The notes below the pieces were generated by a model. The model was given only the letters and a program-made list of their open reading frames with translations. It made no database searches and was not told the origin of the DNA. From Lawsonibacter hominis (GTDB lineage Bacteria > Bacillota > Clostridia > Oscillospirales > Oscillospiraceae), in contig NZ_JACOPP010000006.1 in assembly GCF_014287895.1 (NCBI RefSeq), positions 72,808 through 136,807 on the forward strand: DNA of 64,000 nucleotides. The letters are read 5' to 3'. The position numbers were made by a program, and so were the translations under genes. Shown piece by piece: positions 49,577-57,865 of the stretch (position 1 is its first letter; every line of letters begins with the position of its first letter).

Positions 49577-51057
49577 CGGGTCAGCTGGGCGATGCCCCGG
49601 CGGATGCGGCGCAGGGACTCGTCCCGGCCCAGGATCTGGCACAGCTCCACGGCGCCGCCGGGGGTGACCGCCTTGCCGGACAGGGCGGTGCGTACCGGCC
49701 ACAGGATACGGCCGTTTTTCAGTTCCAGATGCTGGGCCAGACCGATGAGCGCGTCATGGATGGCGTCATAGGTCCACGCGCCGAGCTTCTCCAGCACCGG
49801 GAGCACCAGCTCCAGGGCTTCTTTGGAAGTTTCCTCGTCGGTCTTCATCTTCTTGTGGCAGTAGAGTTGGTTGGAATACTCCGGCAGGGCGTCGAAGAAG
49901 TCCACCTGAGGGGCGATGTCCAGCCAGGTGTCGCAGCGGGGCTGCACCAGAGGGGCCACCAGCTTCAGGTCGATCTGCTCCGAGCGGATGGCCCGGCGCA
50001 GATAGGGGAGCGCCCCGGCATAGAACGCCTCGGGGGAGAGGGCGCGCAGATAGTTGGCGTTGAAGTACTTCAGCTTCTCCAGGTCGAAGATGGCGGGGGA
50101 TTTGGAGATGCCGCCCAGCTCGAAGATCTCTGAAAGCTCCTTCAGCGTGAAGAACTCCCGCTCGGCGTATGCTCCGCGGGGCGACCAGCCCAGCAGAGTC
50201 ACGTAGTTGACCACCGCCTCGGATAAAAAGCCCTGTTCCAGCAGGTCCTCATAAGAGGGATCGCCGTGGCGCTTGGACATCTTGTTGTGCTGATCCCGCA
50301 TCACCGGGGAGCAGTGGACGTAGATCGGGACTTCCCAGCCGAAGCCCTCATACAGCAGGTTGTATTTGGGTGCGGAGGAAAGATACTCGCTGCCCCGGAC
50401 CACGTGGGTGATCCCCATCAGGTGGTCGTCCACCACGTTGGCAAAATTGTAGGTGGGCAGGCCGTCTTGCTTTATGAGTACCTGGTCGTCCAGTGTGACG
50501 TTCTCGACGGTGATGTCGCCGAAGCTCACATCGTGGAACGTGGTGGAGCCGGTATGGGGAATGCGCTGGCGGATCACAAAGGGCTCGCCGGCGTCCGCAC
50601 GGGCCTGGGCCTGAGCCGGGCTCAGGGTGCGGCAGGGATCGTCATGGCGTTCGAACGGATCGGAAGGCTCCTCCGATTCCGCTTTTTCGCAGAAGCAGTA
50701 GTAGGCGTGTCCGCGCTCCACCAGCAGTCTGGCATACCGGCCGTACAGGCTGCGGCGTTCCGTCTGGATGTAGGGACCCACGGGGCCGCCCACGTCGGGA
50801 CCCTCGTCCCAGTCCAGGCCGCACTGGCGCAGGGTGCGGTAGATGACCTGGGTGGCGCCCTCCACCAGACGGCCCTGGTCGGTGTCCTCGATGCGCAGAA
50901 GGAACTTGCCGCCGCCGTGGCGGGCGATGAGCCAGGTGTACAGGGCGGTGCGCAGATTGCCCACATGCATATAACCGGTGGGGGAGGGGGCGAAACGGGT
51001 GCGCACCTCCCCATGGGGGATACGTGCTTCCATGTCCTCAAACCATTTCATATCCAT
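49573..51057 (-). CDS. gltX: Glutamate--tRNA ligase
   Basis: 494 aa class-I aminoacyl-tRNA synthetase. HIGH-like signature appears as FAPSPTGYMHVGNLR, and the KMSKS-like loop as KMSKRHGD. A C-terminal alpha-helical anticodon-binding domain follows. Its promoter (TTGACA 51114-51119, TAGAAT 51091-51096, minus strand) overlaps the -35 of trpS. GAAAAAGGAG before ATG 51057. No gatCAB genes are here to say whether it is non-discriminating. Confidence 0.97.
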   Translation of the reverse strand: MDMKWFEDMEARIPHGEVRTRFAPSPTGYMHVGNLRTALYTWLIARHGGGKFLLRIEDTDQGRLVEGATQVIYRTLRQCGLDWDEGPDVGGPVGPYIQTERRSLYGRYARLLVERGHAYYCFCEKAESEEPSDPFERHDDPCRTLSPAQAQARADAGEPFVIRQRIPHTGSTTFHDVSFGDITVENVTLDDQVLIKQDGLPTYNFANVVDDHLMGITHVVRGSEYLSSAPKYNLLYEGFGWEVPIYVHCSPVMRDQHNKMSKRHGDPSYEDLLEQGFLSEAVVNYVTLLGWSPRGAYAEREFFTLKELSEIFELGGISKSPAIFDLEKLKYFNANYLRALSPEAFYAGALPYLRRAIRSEQIDLKLVAPLVQPRCDTWLDIAPQVDFFDALPEYSNQLYCHKKMKTDEETSKEALELVLPVLEKLGAWTYDAIHDALIGLAQHLELKNGRILWPVRTALSGKAVTPGGAVELCQILGRDESLRRIRRGIAQLTR

Positions 51058-51090
51058 AGGAAAAACTCCTTTTTCAACGTCTGTCCCACT

Positions 51091-51141
51091 ATTCTATTTT
51101 TTTAGGTTAGGATTGTCAAGGGCCTTTGGATATGGTATGAT
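51091..51141. promoter_or_regulatory. Face-to-face overlapping promoters of gltX and trpS
   Basis: Minus strand: TTGACA (51114-51119), 17 bp, TAGAAT (51091-51096). Plus strand: TTGTCA (51113-51118), 17 bp, TATGAT (51136-51141). The two -35 hexamers share the same base pairs, so the polymerases should exclude each other. Confidence 0.75.
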
Positions 51142-51204
51142 AATTCAACATGGGTCTTTGGGCCCATTCTCCAAACGATAGACGCGCAAGAGGTGTTTTT
51201 TCAA

Positions 51205-52206
51205 ATGGAAAACGAGAAAAAGGTCCTTCTCTCCGGCATCCAGCCCAGCGGCGAGCTGCATCTGGGCAATTATCTGGGTGCGATCAAGAACTGGGCGGAG
51301 CTGTCGGATCAATTCGACTGTTACTGGTTCATGGCCGACCTGCATACCATCACCGTGCGCCAGGACCCGGCGGCCCTGCGCAAACGGACCCTGGCCCAGA
51401 TCGCGACTTATATCGCCTGCGGTCTGGATCCGGAGAAGAATACCATTTTTGTCCAGTCCCATGTGAGCGCTCACGCAGAACTGGGCTGGGTGCTGGATTG
51501 CTATACCATGTTCGGGGAGCTTTCCCGTATGACCCAGTTTAAGGACAAGTCCGCCCGGAACGCCGACAATATCAATGCCGGCCTGTTTACCTATCCCTGC
51601 CTGATGGCGGCGGATATCCTGCTCTACCAGCCGGACTTCGTCCCGGTGGGAGAAGACCAGAAACAGCACGTGGAGATCTGCCGGGACATCGCAAACCGCT
51701 TCAATCACCTCTACGGGGAGGTGTTCAAGGTTCCCGAACCCTATATCCCCAAAACCGGCGCCCGGGTGATGAGCCTCAACGCCCCGGAGAGCAAAATGAG
51801 CAAATCCATGCCCGACGGCTGCGTGTTCCTGCTGGAAAAGCCGGAGGACATCATGCGCAAGTTCAAGCGTGCGGTCACGGACAGCGACACCGAACGGTGC
51901 GTGCGCCTCGACCGGGAGAACAAGCCTGGCGTGGCCAATCTGATGGGCATCTACTCCGCGGTGACCGGCAAAAGCTTCGAGGCCATCGAGGCGGAATTCG
52001 AGGGCAAGGGCTACGGCGTCCTCAAGCCGGCCGTGGGGGAGGCCGTGGTGGAGACGCTGCGTCCCATCCGGGAGGAGACCGAGCGGCTGCTCGCCGACAA
52101 GGCGTATTTGGAAAGCGTCTACCGCGCCGGTGCTGAGCGGGCGTCCCGCGCGGCCGAGAAGACCCTGCGCAAGGTCTATAAGAAGGTGGGCTTCCTGCCC
52201 CGGTAA
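51205..52206 (+). CDS. trpS: Tryptophan--tRNA ligase
   Basis: 333 aa. Class-I synthetase: first motif GIQPSGELHLGNYLGAI, and KMSKS as ESKMSKSMPDG (~195). Start ATG 51205 follows GAGGTG; an upstream GTG at 51193 is less likely. Divergent from gltX, sharing a promoter region. Only 15 bp before the next gene, so the two may be co-transcribed. Confidence 0.97.
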   Translation: MENEKKVLLSGIQPSGELHLGNYLGAIKNWAELSDQFDCYWFMADLHTITVRQDPAALRKRTLAQIATYIACGLDPEKNTIFVQSHVSAHAELGWVLDCYTMFGELSRMTQFKDKSARNADNINAGLFTYPCLMAADILLYQPDFVPVGEDQKQHVEICRDIANRFNHLYGEVFKVPEPYIPKTGARVMSLNAPESKMSKSMPDGCVFLLEKPEDIMRKFKRAVTDSDTERCVRLDRENKPGVANLMGIYSAVTGKSFEAIEAEFEGKGYGVLKPAVGEAVVETLRPIREETERLLADKAYLESVYRAGAERASRAAEKTLRKVYKKVGFLPR

Positions 52207-52221
52207 AGGAGCTTCTTCAGA

Positions 52222-53334
52222 ATGCCAATGAAAATCGAGCTTTCGCTCATTGGGGTGGTGGCTGCGGCCCTGATCGTGGCCCTGATCGTGGCACTGGTGG
52301 CCACCCCTGTCGTTAAGAGCCTGGCCTTTAAAATGGGGGCCATGGACGTACCCAAGGATAACCGCCGTATGCACGATCATCCCATTCCACGCATGGGCGG
52401 CCTTGCCATTTTCCTGGGCTTTCTGCTCAGCGTGCTCCTTTTTGCGGAGATCACGCCCCAGCTGCGGGGCATGCTGCTGGGCTCCGTCATCATCGTGGTG
52501 CTGGGCATCTTCGACGATATCTATTCTCTGCCCGCCATGTTCAAGTTTGTGGTGCAGATCGTGGCCGCGCTGGTGGCGGTCTTCTCCGGCAACGTGATCC
52601 AGACCCTGTCCAATCCCAACATCTTTTCCTCCGACCTCTATTGGGACCTGGGGGTCCTCTCCATCCCGGTCTCCGTGATCTGGATCGTGGCCATCACCAA
52701 CGCCGTCAACCTGATCGACGGCCTGGACGGCCTGGCCTGCGGCGTATCCACCATCAGCTCCATGACGCTGCTGGTCATCTCCCTGGTGGTGTCCGACGCA
52801 CCGGCGGCCATTCTGATGGCCGCCCTTGCGGGGAGCTGCATCGGCTTTCTGCCCTATAACCTGAATCCAGCCAAAATCTTTATGGGGGACACCGGCTCCA
52901 CCTTCCTGGGCTATGTGCTGGCAGTGGTGTCCATCCAGGGCCTGTTCAAGTTTTATACCATCATTTCCTTCGCAGTGCCGTTTTTGATGTTGGGCCTGCC
53001 TATTTTTGATACCTGCTTTGCCTTTATCCGGCGCATCGCCCATGGGCAGAGTCCGATGCACGCAGACCGCAGTCATGTGCATCACCGCCTGATCGACATG
53101 GGGTTCTCCCAGAAACAGGCAGTGGCGGTGCTGTACATCATCAGCGCCATCCTCGGGCTTTCCGCCGTGGTGCTCACCACGGCAGGGGCTGTAAAAGCCA
53201 TGCTTCTCCTCCTGGCCCTGTGCGCCGCCGGCGCCGTGTCCGCACGCATCTTTCTCTCCAATAACGAGAAGAAGAACGGACAGGAGCAGGAGGAGAAGAC
53301 GCAGGAGAGCGAAGACAAGGAGGAGCGGAAGTGA
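52222..53334 (+). CDS. Undecaprenyl-phosphate GlcNAc-1-phosphate transferase (MraY/WecA family)
   Basis: 370 aa, about 11 helices. Motifs: DVPKDNRRMHDHPIPRMGG, VVLGIFDDIYSLP, NAVNLIDGLDGLACG (the Asp-rich active site), IFMGDTGSTFLG and the C-terminal HHRLI segment. Starts a teichoic-acid-type or capsule lipid-linked glycan by transferring a sugar-1-phosphate to undecaprenyl phosphate. The tail is acidic and low complexity (EKKNGQEQEEKTQESEDKEE). Precedes the GlcNAc epimerase. Confidence 0.9.
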   Translation: MPMKIELSLIGVVAAALIVALIVALVATPVVKSLAFKMGAMDVPKDNRRMHDHPIPRMGGLAIFLGFLLSVLLFAEITPQLRGMLLGSVIIVVLGIFDDIYSLPAMFKFVVQIVAALVAVFSGNVIQTLSNPNIFSSDLYWDLGVLSIPVSVIWIVAITNAVNLIDGLDGLACGVSTISSMTLLVISLVVSDAPAAILMAALAGSCIGFLPYNLNPAKIFMGDTGSTFLGYVLAVVSIQGLFKFYTIISFAVPFLMLGLPIFDTCFAFIRRIAHGQSPMHADRSHVHHRLIDMGFSQKQAVAVLYIISAILGLSAVVLTTAGAVKAMLLLLALCAAGAVSARIFLSNNEKKNGQEQEEKTQESEDKEERK

Positions 53335-54479
53335 AGCGCGTCAAGGTCATGACCATCTTCGGGACACGGCCGGAGGCCATCAAGATGGCCCCCCTGGTGG
53401 CCGAACTTCGGAGCCGTCCGGCGCTGCAGGCGGTCTGCTGTGTCACTGCCCAGCACCGGCAGATGCTGGACTCCGTGCTGGAGATTTTCCGGCTGGCGCC
53501 GGATTACGACCTGAATATCATGGAAGCCCGGCAGACCTTGTCCACCATCACCACCAAATGCCTGTTGGGGATGGAGGGAGTGCTGGAGCAGGCGCGGCCG
53601 GACCTGGTGCTGGTCCACGGGGACACGTCCACTACGTTTGCCGGCGCGCTGGCCGCCTTTTACCGGCAGATCCCGGTAGGCCACGTGGAGGCCGGACTGC
53701 GCACCTATGACAAGTATTCTCCCTTTCCAGAAGAAATGAACCGCAAGCTGGTGGGGGATATTGCAGACCTGCATTTCTGTCCTACCGCGAGAAACCGGGA
53801 AAACCTGGCGCGGGAGGATATCCGGGAGGGCGTTTTTATCACCGGGAACACGGTGATCGACGCCCTGAAGACCACGGTTGTAAAGGATTATCACTTTTCA
53901 ACAGAATTGCTCAATCATTTGGATTATGCAGCCCGAAAGATCCTCCTGGTCACCTGCCACCGGCGGGAGAACTACGGCGCGCCCATGGCCCATATCATGA
54001 CCGCCCTGCGCCGCATCGTTCAGGCCTTTCCCGACGTAGAGCTGGTCTATCCCGTGCATCTGTCCCCGGTGGTGCGGGAGGCGGCGGGCCAATATCTGTC
54101 CGGCCACGACCGCATCCATCTCATCGACCCGCTGGATGTGGAGGAGATGCACAATCTGATGGCGCGCGCTCATCTGGTCCTGACGGACTCGGGGGGGCTC
54201 CAGGAGGAGGCTCCCGCGCTGGGGCGGCCGGTCCTGGTCCTGCGGCGGGAGACCGAGCGGCCCGAGGCTGTGGAGGCGGGGACCGTGAAGCTGGCGGGCA
54301 CGCAGGAGGAGCAGGTGTTCCGTATGGCCTCCGAGCTCTTGACGGACGAGGCGGCCTACCATGCCATGGCCCATGCCGTCAATCCTTACGGCGACGGCTT
54401 TGCCTGCCGCCGCATTGCGGACGCGATCGAGTGGAGGTTCGGCCTGCGGGAGGAACCGCCGGAGGAATTCCGGGCGTAA
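53331..54479 (+). CDS. wecB: UDP-N-acetylglucosamine 2-epimerase
   Basis: 382 aa. Converts UDP-GlcNAc to UDP-ManNAc. Motifs: FGTRPEAIKMAPLV, VTAQHRQMLD, VHGDTSTTFAGALAA, GHVEAGLRTYDKYSPFPEEMNR and LTDSGGLQEEAP. Starts with GTG at 53331, after AAGGAGGAG; overlaps the transferase gene. Works with that transferase in making wall teichoic-type polymer. Confidence 0.96.
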   Translation: MKRVKVMTIFGTRPEAIKMAPLVAELRSRPALQAVCCVTAQHRQMLDSVLEIFRLAPDYDLNIMEARQTLSTITTKCLLGMEGVLEQARPDLVLVHGDTSTTFAGALAAFYRQIPVGHVEAGLRTYDKYSPFPEEMNRKLVGDIADLHFCPTARNRENLAREDIREGVFITGNTVIDALKTTVVKDYHFSTELLNHLDYAARKILLVTCHRRENYGAPMAHIMTALRRIVQAFPDVELVYPVHLSPVVREAAGQYLSGHDRIHLIDPLDVEEMHNLMARAHLVLTDSGGLQEEAPALGRPVLVLRRETERPEAVEAGTVKLAGTQEEQVFRMASELLTDEAAYHAMAHAVNPYGDGFACRRIADAIEWRFGLREEPPEEFRA

Positions 54480-54632
54480 CCGCCGCTGCCGCGGCCGGGC
54501 GGCGCGCCCAAGCAGGCTGCCTTGCGCAGAGCGGGGATGCGCGGGCCGCATGTTTGCCCTGCTCCGATCAGCTGCCGCTTTGGGGTGCGGAATGCCCCGT
54601 CCGGCGGGGAGAAGAAGGAGGTGTCGGGCCCG

Positions 54633-55442
54633 TTGGAGCGAAAGAAACGGAATATCCTGGTGGTGTTGATTGCCATCGTCATTGTGGTGGCGATGCTCTC
54701 CAGCTTCGGCTTGGCGCTGTTTGCCCCGGATACCTCCAAGATCGTCCTGCCGACGCCCCTTGCCTCCGAGCCGCCGGAGGACGGCCCCGGGGGCGGTGCG
54801 GACGGTCTGGTGCGGGTGGAGGTCACCCCGCAGACGGTCCAGAATGTGATTCGTACGCTGGCCCGGCCGGAGAGCTATTACCGCGAGGTCACGATTGAGG
54901 ACATTTGGGGCGAGGGGGAGGAGGAGCGGGGCGTTACCTCCGCGCAGGTCTGGGCAGACTATGGCTGGACCTATACACGCTCCGCCTGGCCCGGGGGCAC
55001 GGTACGCTGCTCCCTTGTGGGAGAGGGGACGTTCTGGCTGTGGTACGAGGGGTCCCGTGCGGTGCTCAGCGGCCCGGCGGACGCCTATTCCGCCGATTTG
55101 GAGGGCCAGCGCATCCCGACCTATGAGGATGTGCTGGACCTGCCGGTGGACGCCATCGCCGCCACCGGCTATGAGGAGCAGGGCGGGCTGTCCTGCATCT
55201 GCGTGGAGACGGCGGCGGACGAGCTGGGCTACCGGCAGCGGTACTGGATCTCCGTGGACAGCGGTCTGCTGGTGTGCTCCGAGACGCTGGAAGGGGAGCA
55301 GACCGTCTACCGCATGTCCTCTTATGCCGTGGAGCGTCCCGTCCCGGCGGGGACGCAGTTTGCCCTGCCCGACGGGACGGTGCTGCACACGCCCGGAGGC
55401 GCAGTCACTCCAGGCCCAGCAGCAGAAGAAGACCAAGGGTGA
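54633..55442 (+). CDS. Membrane-anchored protein of unknown function
   Basis: 269 aa from a TTG start set by AAGGAGGTG (54615-54623). N-terminal LERKKRN and a helix (ILVVLIAIVIVVAMLSSFGLALF) anchor an extracellular domain with WADYGWTYTRSAWPGGTVRCSLVGEGTFWLWYEG and VYRMSSYAVERPVP. The LolA/outer-membrane-lipoprotein-like sheet pattern is suggestive only. Ends convergent with the following gene (38-bp overlap). I do not recognise a family. Confidence 0.6.
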   Translation: MERKKRNILVVLIAIVIVVAMLSSFGLALFAPDTSKIVLPTPLASEPPEDGPGGGADGLVRVEVTPQTVQNVIRTLARPESYYREVTIEDIWGEGEEERGVTSAQVWADYGWTYTRSAWPGGTVRCSLVGEGTFWLWYEGSRAVLSGPADAYSADLEGQRIPTYEDVLDLPVDAIAATGYEEQGGLSCICVETAADELGYRQRYWISVDSGLLVCSETLEGEQTVYRMSSYAVERPVPAGTQFALPDGTVLHTPGGAVTPGPAAEEDQG

Positions 55443-55707
55443 TGATCAGCTCCAGATCGTCCCCCTCCAGAAACAGAAACAGCAGGATCAGCAGGAGCAG
55501 GATATCTCCGGTATCCAGCTCCTCCAGCTTGAGCCCCTTGAGCAGTCCGGCCAGCCCGGTTTTCTTGGCCGGCTCCGGTTGGGCCGGCTCCGGCGCGGAC
55601 GGCGCAGCGGCGGCCGGCTCCGGTTCCGGCCGGAGGGGGCGGGGCGGCTCATCCTCCTCCAGCACCCGGGTATAGGCGGTGCCGTTGGGGATATAGCGGT
55701 TATACAT
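55405..55707 (-). CDS. Small acidic/hydrophobic protein, unknown function
   Basis: 100 aa. N-terminal half is proline and alanine-rich (RPEPEPAAAAPSAPEPAQPEPAKK), then LAGLLKGLKLEELDTG and a Leu-rich tail (DILLLLILLFLFLEGDD..LLLLLGLE). Could be membrane-associated or a sporulation/granule protein. Overlaps the next gene by 8 bp, so the three minus-strand genes at 55405-56509 form an operon. Confidence 0.5.
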   Translation of the reverse strand: MYNRYIPNGTAYTRVLEEDEPPRPLRPEPEPAAAAPSAPEPAQPEPAKKTGLAGLLKGLKLEELDTGDILLLLILLFLFLEGDDLELIITLGLLLLLGLE

Positions 55708-56197
55708 CTGCCTCCTCCTCTCCGCTTTTTTTGAAGAGCTGGAAGGCCGCCCGGATGACCCGGGAGAGCCTGGCGATCTGTACCGCTTTGTCCACCTTGG
55801 CGTAGCGCTCCGGCTTCAGGAAGGGCTTCATGGCGGTGAGCAGGGCGATCTTTCGGTCATCAGTGGCCGAATATTCGGAGAACAGGGCCACGGCGGTCTG
55901 AATGAGCCGTGGATCCAGATCGCCCAGCGCGGACAGCGGGCTGCCCGTGCCGCCGCTGTTCAGGCTGCCCAGCATGCCCAGCACGGCCCCCCAGTCGGGC
56001 TGGGTGCGGGGGGCTTCCGGTTCCTCCGCCGGTGCGGGAGAAGCGGCGGGCGCTTCCGGGGCCGTGCCCTCCGGCGGGAGCGTGCCGGCCTCGGACGAGG
56101 AAGCTTCTCCGGTAAGGGCCTTGGCGATGGAGACGATCTGTCCCATAGCCTCCGGGTCTGCCAGGATGGCATTGAGCTTATCTTCGAACTCGGCCAT
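55700..56197 (-). CDS. Conserved hypothetical protein
   Basis: 165 aa. Short helical start (EFEDKLNAILADPEAMGQIVSIAKALTG), a long Pro/Ala/Glu linker (~32-65) and a helical C-terminus (LFSEYSATDDRKIALLTAMKPFLKPERYAKVDKAVQIARLSRVIRAAFQLFK). The first ~28 residues resemble those of the next protein (DPxAxxxL pattern). No membrane helix. Middle gene of the three-gene operon; function unknown. Confidence 0.6.
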   Translation of the reverse strand: MAEFEDKLNAILADPEAMGQIVSIAKALTGEASSSEAGTLPPEGTAPEAPAASPAPAEEPEAPRTQPDWGAVLGMLGSLNSGGTGSPLSALGDLDPRLIQTAVALFSEYSATDDRKIALLTAMKPFLKPERYAKVDKAVQIARLSRVIRAAFQLFKKSGEEEADV

Positions 56198-56221
56198 GGG
56201 CTCCGCCTCCTTTCGAACGGG

Positions 56222-56509
56222 TTATTTCTTGTCCTGTACGGCCGCCTGTTGGATGCGCTCGATCAGCCCGGCGCCCTCTTTGCTCTGCATCACCTGATTG
56301 ACGATCCCCATGAGGGCGCCGGCGTCCCCCTTGGCAGCAGAGGCGGCGGCGCGTTTCAATCCGTCTGAGCCGTCCTGACTCAGAAGCTGCATCAGCCGCT
56401 GGGTATCCGGAGACTGTACGAGGTTTTTCAGCAGGTCCTTATTCTTCAGAAGGCTGGCGGCCTTGGGGTCCTGCATCAGCGCGTCCAGATTGGATTCCGG
56501 TTTCGCCAT
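56222..56509 (-). CDS. Conserved hypothetical helical protein
   Basis: 95 aa. AKPESNLDALMQDPKAASLLKNKDLLKNLVQSPDTQRLMQLLSQ is strongly helical and repetitive, followed by ALMGIVNQVMQSKEGAGLIERIQ. Start ATG 56509; ribosome site weak (GGATGGAG). First gene of the operon; shares the DPxAxxLL pattern with its neighbour, hinting at a family of small helical proteins in this lineage. Confidence 0.6.
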   Translation of the reverse strand: MAKPESNLDALMQDPKAASLLKNKDLLKNLVQSPDTQRLMQLLSQDGSDGLKRAAASAAKGDAGALMGIVNQVMQSKEGAGLIERIQQAAVQDKK

Positions 56510-56582
56510 AAAAATCAGCTCCATCCTTATATTTATAAGCGATCATTCCATTATATGTTTCAAAGCCAGACAGGTGAACGCA

Positions 56583-57047
56583 ATGAAGCTTTTGGTTTTT
56601 TCCGACTCCCACGGAAACGTGGCGAATATGGAGGATGCGGTGCGCCGGGAAGAGCCGGATCAGGTCCTCCACCTGGGGGACGTGGTGCGGGACGCCGACG
56701 CCTTGCGCCGGAGGTTTCCCGACCTTCCCATGACCCGGGTGCGGGGCAACTGCGACGCCCGCAGCGACGTGCCGGAGGAATGCCTGCTGGAACGGGCGGG
56801 ACGCAGGCTGCTGCTGATGCACGGGCACACCCGCTTTGTGAAAAGCGGTCCGGGCGCCGCGGTGGCGGCTGCCCGGGAGGCAAGGGCGGACGTGCTGTTG
56901 TTCGGCCACACCCATGACGCGTTATGCGACCTGCAGGGAAACCTGTGGATTCTGAACCCCGGCGCCGCCGGCGGACTGCTGTTTCGCAGCTACGGGGTGG
57001 TCCTGCTGGAGGCGGATGGCGTTTACTGTTATACGCAGCCGATTTGA
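56583..57047 (+). CDS. YfcE-type metallophosphoesterase
   Basis: 154 aa. Metal motifs FSDSHGN, LHLGDVVRD, RGNCD, MHGHTRF and FGHTH are all present. YfcE/MJ0936 enzymes hydrolyse phosphodiesters; the natural substrate is unknown. Ends 21 bp before coaX, so likely in the same operon. The helical-protein operon diverges on its other side. Confidence 0.93.
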   Translation: MKLLVFSDSHGNVANMEDAVRREEPDQVLHLGDVVRDADALRRRFPDLPMTRVRGNCDARSDVPEECLLERAGRRLLLMHGHTRFVKSGPGAAVAAAREARADVLLFGHTHDALCDLQGNLWILNPGAAGGLLFRSYGVVLLEADGVYCYTQPI

Positions 57048-57068
57048 TTGGAAAGGGGAGCGGTGGTC

Positions 57069-57845
57069 ATGCTGCTTGTCATCGACGTGGGCAACACCAA
57101 TATGGTATTTGGCCTGTTTCGGGGAGAGCGCCTGGAGGGAAGCTTCCGGCTCAAGACCGACGCCAACAGCACCTCGGATGAGCTCGGACTCTATCTATGC
57201 GAATATTTCCAACGCTTCGGCCTGCGGCTGGACGAGGTGGAGGACGTCGTCATCGGCTCGGTGGTGCCTCAGATCATGTATACCCTCAGCAGCGCCGTCA
57301 TCAAATATGTGGGGAAGACTCCGCTGATCTTGGACGACGATCTGGATCCGCGTCTGCCCTACGTGGCGTGCGCCAGTGAGGAACGCCTGGGCCCCGACCG
57401 GGCGGCGGCCGACGTGGCGGCTATGGTCAAGTATGGCGCTCCGCTGGTGGTGCTGGATTTCGGCACCGCCACAACGCTGGACGCCATAAGTCCGGAGGGC
57501 GTCTATCTGGGCGGCTGCATCACTGCAGGGGTGCGGGTATCCATCGACGGCCTGTTCCAGAAGACCGCGCTGCTGCCCCGGATCGAGCTGGTCAAGCCGG
57601 ATACCGTGCTGGGCACCACTGCCGTGGGGCAGATCCAGGCCGGGGCGGTGCTGGGCTATATCGGGGCCATGGAGTATCTGATCCGCCGGGCCAAAACGGA
57701 GATGGGCGGTAAGAGCATTAAGGTGGTGGCCACCGGTGGGCTGGCCCGGATGGTGGCGGACAATACCGATCTGATCGATATCGTGGACCCCCAGCTGGTG
57801 CTGGACGGCCTGCGCATCATCTATGAGCGGGAAAAGAAATCGTAA
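57069..57845 (+). CDS. coaX: Type III pantothenate kinase
   Basis: 258 aa ASKHA-fold kinase, first step of CoA synthesis. The phosphate motif VIDVGNTNMVFGL opens the protein, with VGKTPLILDDDL, PDRAADVAA-like GPDRAAADVAAM and LDFGTATTLDAISPEG. GGGGAG at 57053-57058 precedes ATG 57069. Last step gene coaE is at 29295. Confidence 0.95.
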   Translation: MLLVIDVGNTNMVFGLFRGERLEGSFRLKTDANSTSDELGLYLCEYFQRFGLRLDEVEDVVIGSVVPQIMYTLSSAVIKYVGKTPLILDDDLDPRLPYVACASEERLGPDRAAADVAAMVKYGAPLVVLDFGTATTLDAISPEGVYLGGCITAGVRVSIDGLFQKTALLPRIELVKPDTVLGTTAVGQIQAGAVLGYIGAMEYLIRRAKTEMGGKSIKVVATGGLARMVADNTDLIDIVDPQLVLDGLRIIYEREKKS

Positions 57846-57865
57846 GGAGCGGCAGGATTGAGCGT

